A DNA stretch of 5,919 nt from Candidatus Hydrogenedentota bacterium. Lineage in GTDB: Bacteria; Hydrogenedentota; Hydrogenedentia; Hydrogenedentiales; GCA-2746185. Positions 5,759 through 5,919 of this stretch are shown here, piece after piece. The position numbers were made by a program, and so were the translations under genes. The notes under the pieces are model-generated. The model saw only the letters and a list, made by a program, of their open reading frames with translations, had not been told where the DNA came from and did no database searches. Each line of letters begins with the position of its first letter. Position 1 is the first letter of the stretch. The stretch is taken from positions 1-5,919 of the forward strand of contig DTSJ01000022.1 of the NCBI GenBank assembly GCA_012965445.1. Reading direction: 5' to 3'.

Positions 5759-5919
5759 GTGACTCATCCAACAGCAGCAGCCACTCAAGGCGCATATTAT
5801 GACATTGGACTAGCTCAGGCCGTTGATAGGGCTCAGGATTGGGTAACAGCAGATACAGAACCCGTTTTTACTGGCGAGGTCAAAGATAGCTGGCGCGATA
5901 TTATTACACCTTATGCAGA
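5759..5919 (+). CDS. Unrecognised open frame, 5' part, running off the window
   Basis: From GTG 5759 the frame stays open for 53 codons to the window edge; the nearest upstream in-frame stop is TAG 5741-5743. Residues 11-53 (GAYYDIGLAQAVDRAQDW, then VTADTEPVFTGEV, then KDSWRDIITPYA) have ordinary protein composition. I recognise no family. No Shine-Dalgarno precedes the GTG, and the promoter at 5725-5753 would start transcription almost at that codon, so a leaderless message would be needed. The first ten codons overlap the inverted repeat copied from the selenoprotein gene, so they are unlikely to be an ancient conserved N-terminus. Base composition looks more AT-rich than the genes to the left. 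A competing short reverse-strand frame (5718-5795) exists. Confidence 0.33.
   Translation, partial: MTHPTAAATQGAYYDIGLAQAVDRAQDWVTADTEPVFTGEVKDSWRDIITPYA
5761..5789 (-). repeat. Inverted repeat, second copy of a selenoprotein-gene segment
   Basis: The reverse complement matches 4843-4871 at 28 of 29 positions. On the reverse strand it even keeps the frame, within a 25-codon ORF (5795 to 5718) reading M-R-L-E-W-L-L-L-L-D-E-S. Similarity stops sharply on both sides. Confidence 0.9.

Noticed and set aside
5761..5789. Self-targeting CRISPR spacer
   Set aside because: The length would suit a spacer, but there are no direct repeats on either side and no cas genes.
5674..5802. 42-codon forward ORF (ATG 5674), or its inner TTG 5725 start preceded by AGGAG
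   Set aside because: Short, no known motif, the ATG has no RBS in position, and the ORF runs through the promoter and inverted repeat. Not excluded, but too weak to annotate.

Overview
The window reads as chromosomal DNA of a moderately GC-rich Gram-negative-type bacterium, perhaps from a metagenome. No rRNA or tRNA fixes the taxonomy. Several features hint at a planctomycete/PVC-like or Hydrogenedentes-like lineage: an Mrp ATPase fused to DUF971, a secreted SGNH hydrolase with a VDF..G.E.GT.. C-terminal module, TTG/GTG starts, and intergenic CACAGATGAA-type repeats. This is inference. The selenoprotein requires that the host can insert selenocysteine.

Layout. At 1-321 (-) is the N-terminal part of an M20 dipeptidase-like peptidase, cut by the window edge. 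It is divergent from an ECF sigma factor (512-1033, +; longer start possible at 485), which is followed by its likely anti-sigma partner, a zinc-finger membrane protein (1043-1441, +). Convergent with that pair is an Mrp/NBP35-type Fe-S carrier ATPase with DUF59-ATPase-DUF971 architecture (1457-2761, -). A gene-poor stretch of about 500 bases (2774-3282) holds two short tandem-repeat blocks and no convincing gene. A secreted SGNH/GDSL-type hydrolase follows (3283-4299, -), whose signal peptide appears to begin upstream of its only ATG. Divergent from it is a two-gene unit: a peroxiredoxin-like protein (4588-5016, +) and a DUF457/YdjM-like membrane protein (5062-5646, +).

The main find is the peroxiredoxin-like gene. 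It is split by an in-frame TGA at 4711-4713, exactly at the first position of the redox CxxC motif (U-L-P-C). A stem-loop with a G-containing apical loop sits 25 nt downstream, as expected of a bacterial SECIS element. I annotate it as one 142-residue selenoprotein, not as two broken ORFs.

The second find is a 29-nt segment of that gene (4843-4871) that recurs inverted at 5761-5789 with one mismatch. It lies immediately downstream of a strong sigma70-like promoter (TTGCCA-N17-TATACT). RNA from that promoter would begin with sequence antisense to the selenoprotein mRNA. A trans-acting antisense RNA, a rearrangement, or an assembly or amplification chimera near the sequence end would all explain it. 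The last ~160 bases also carry an open frame running off the window with unrecognised product.
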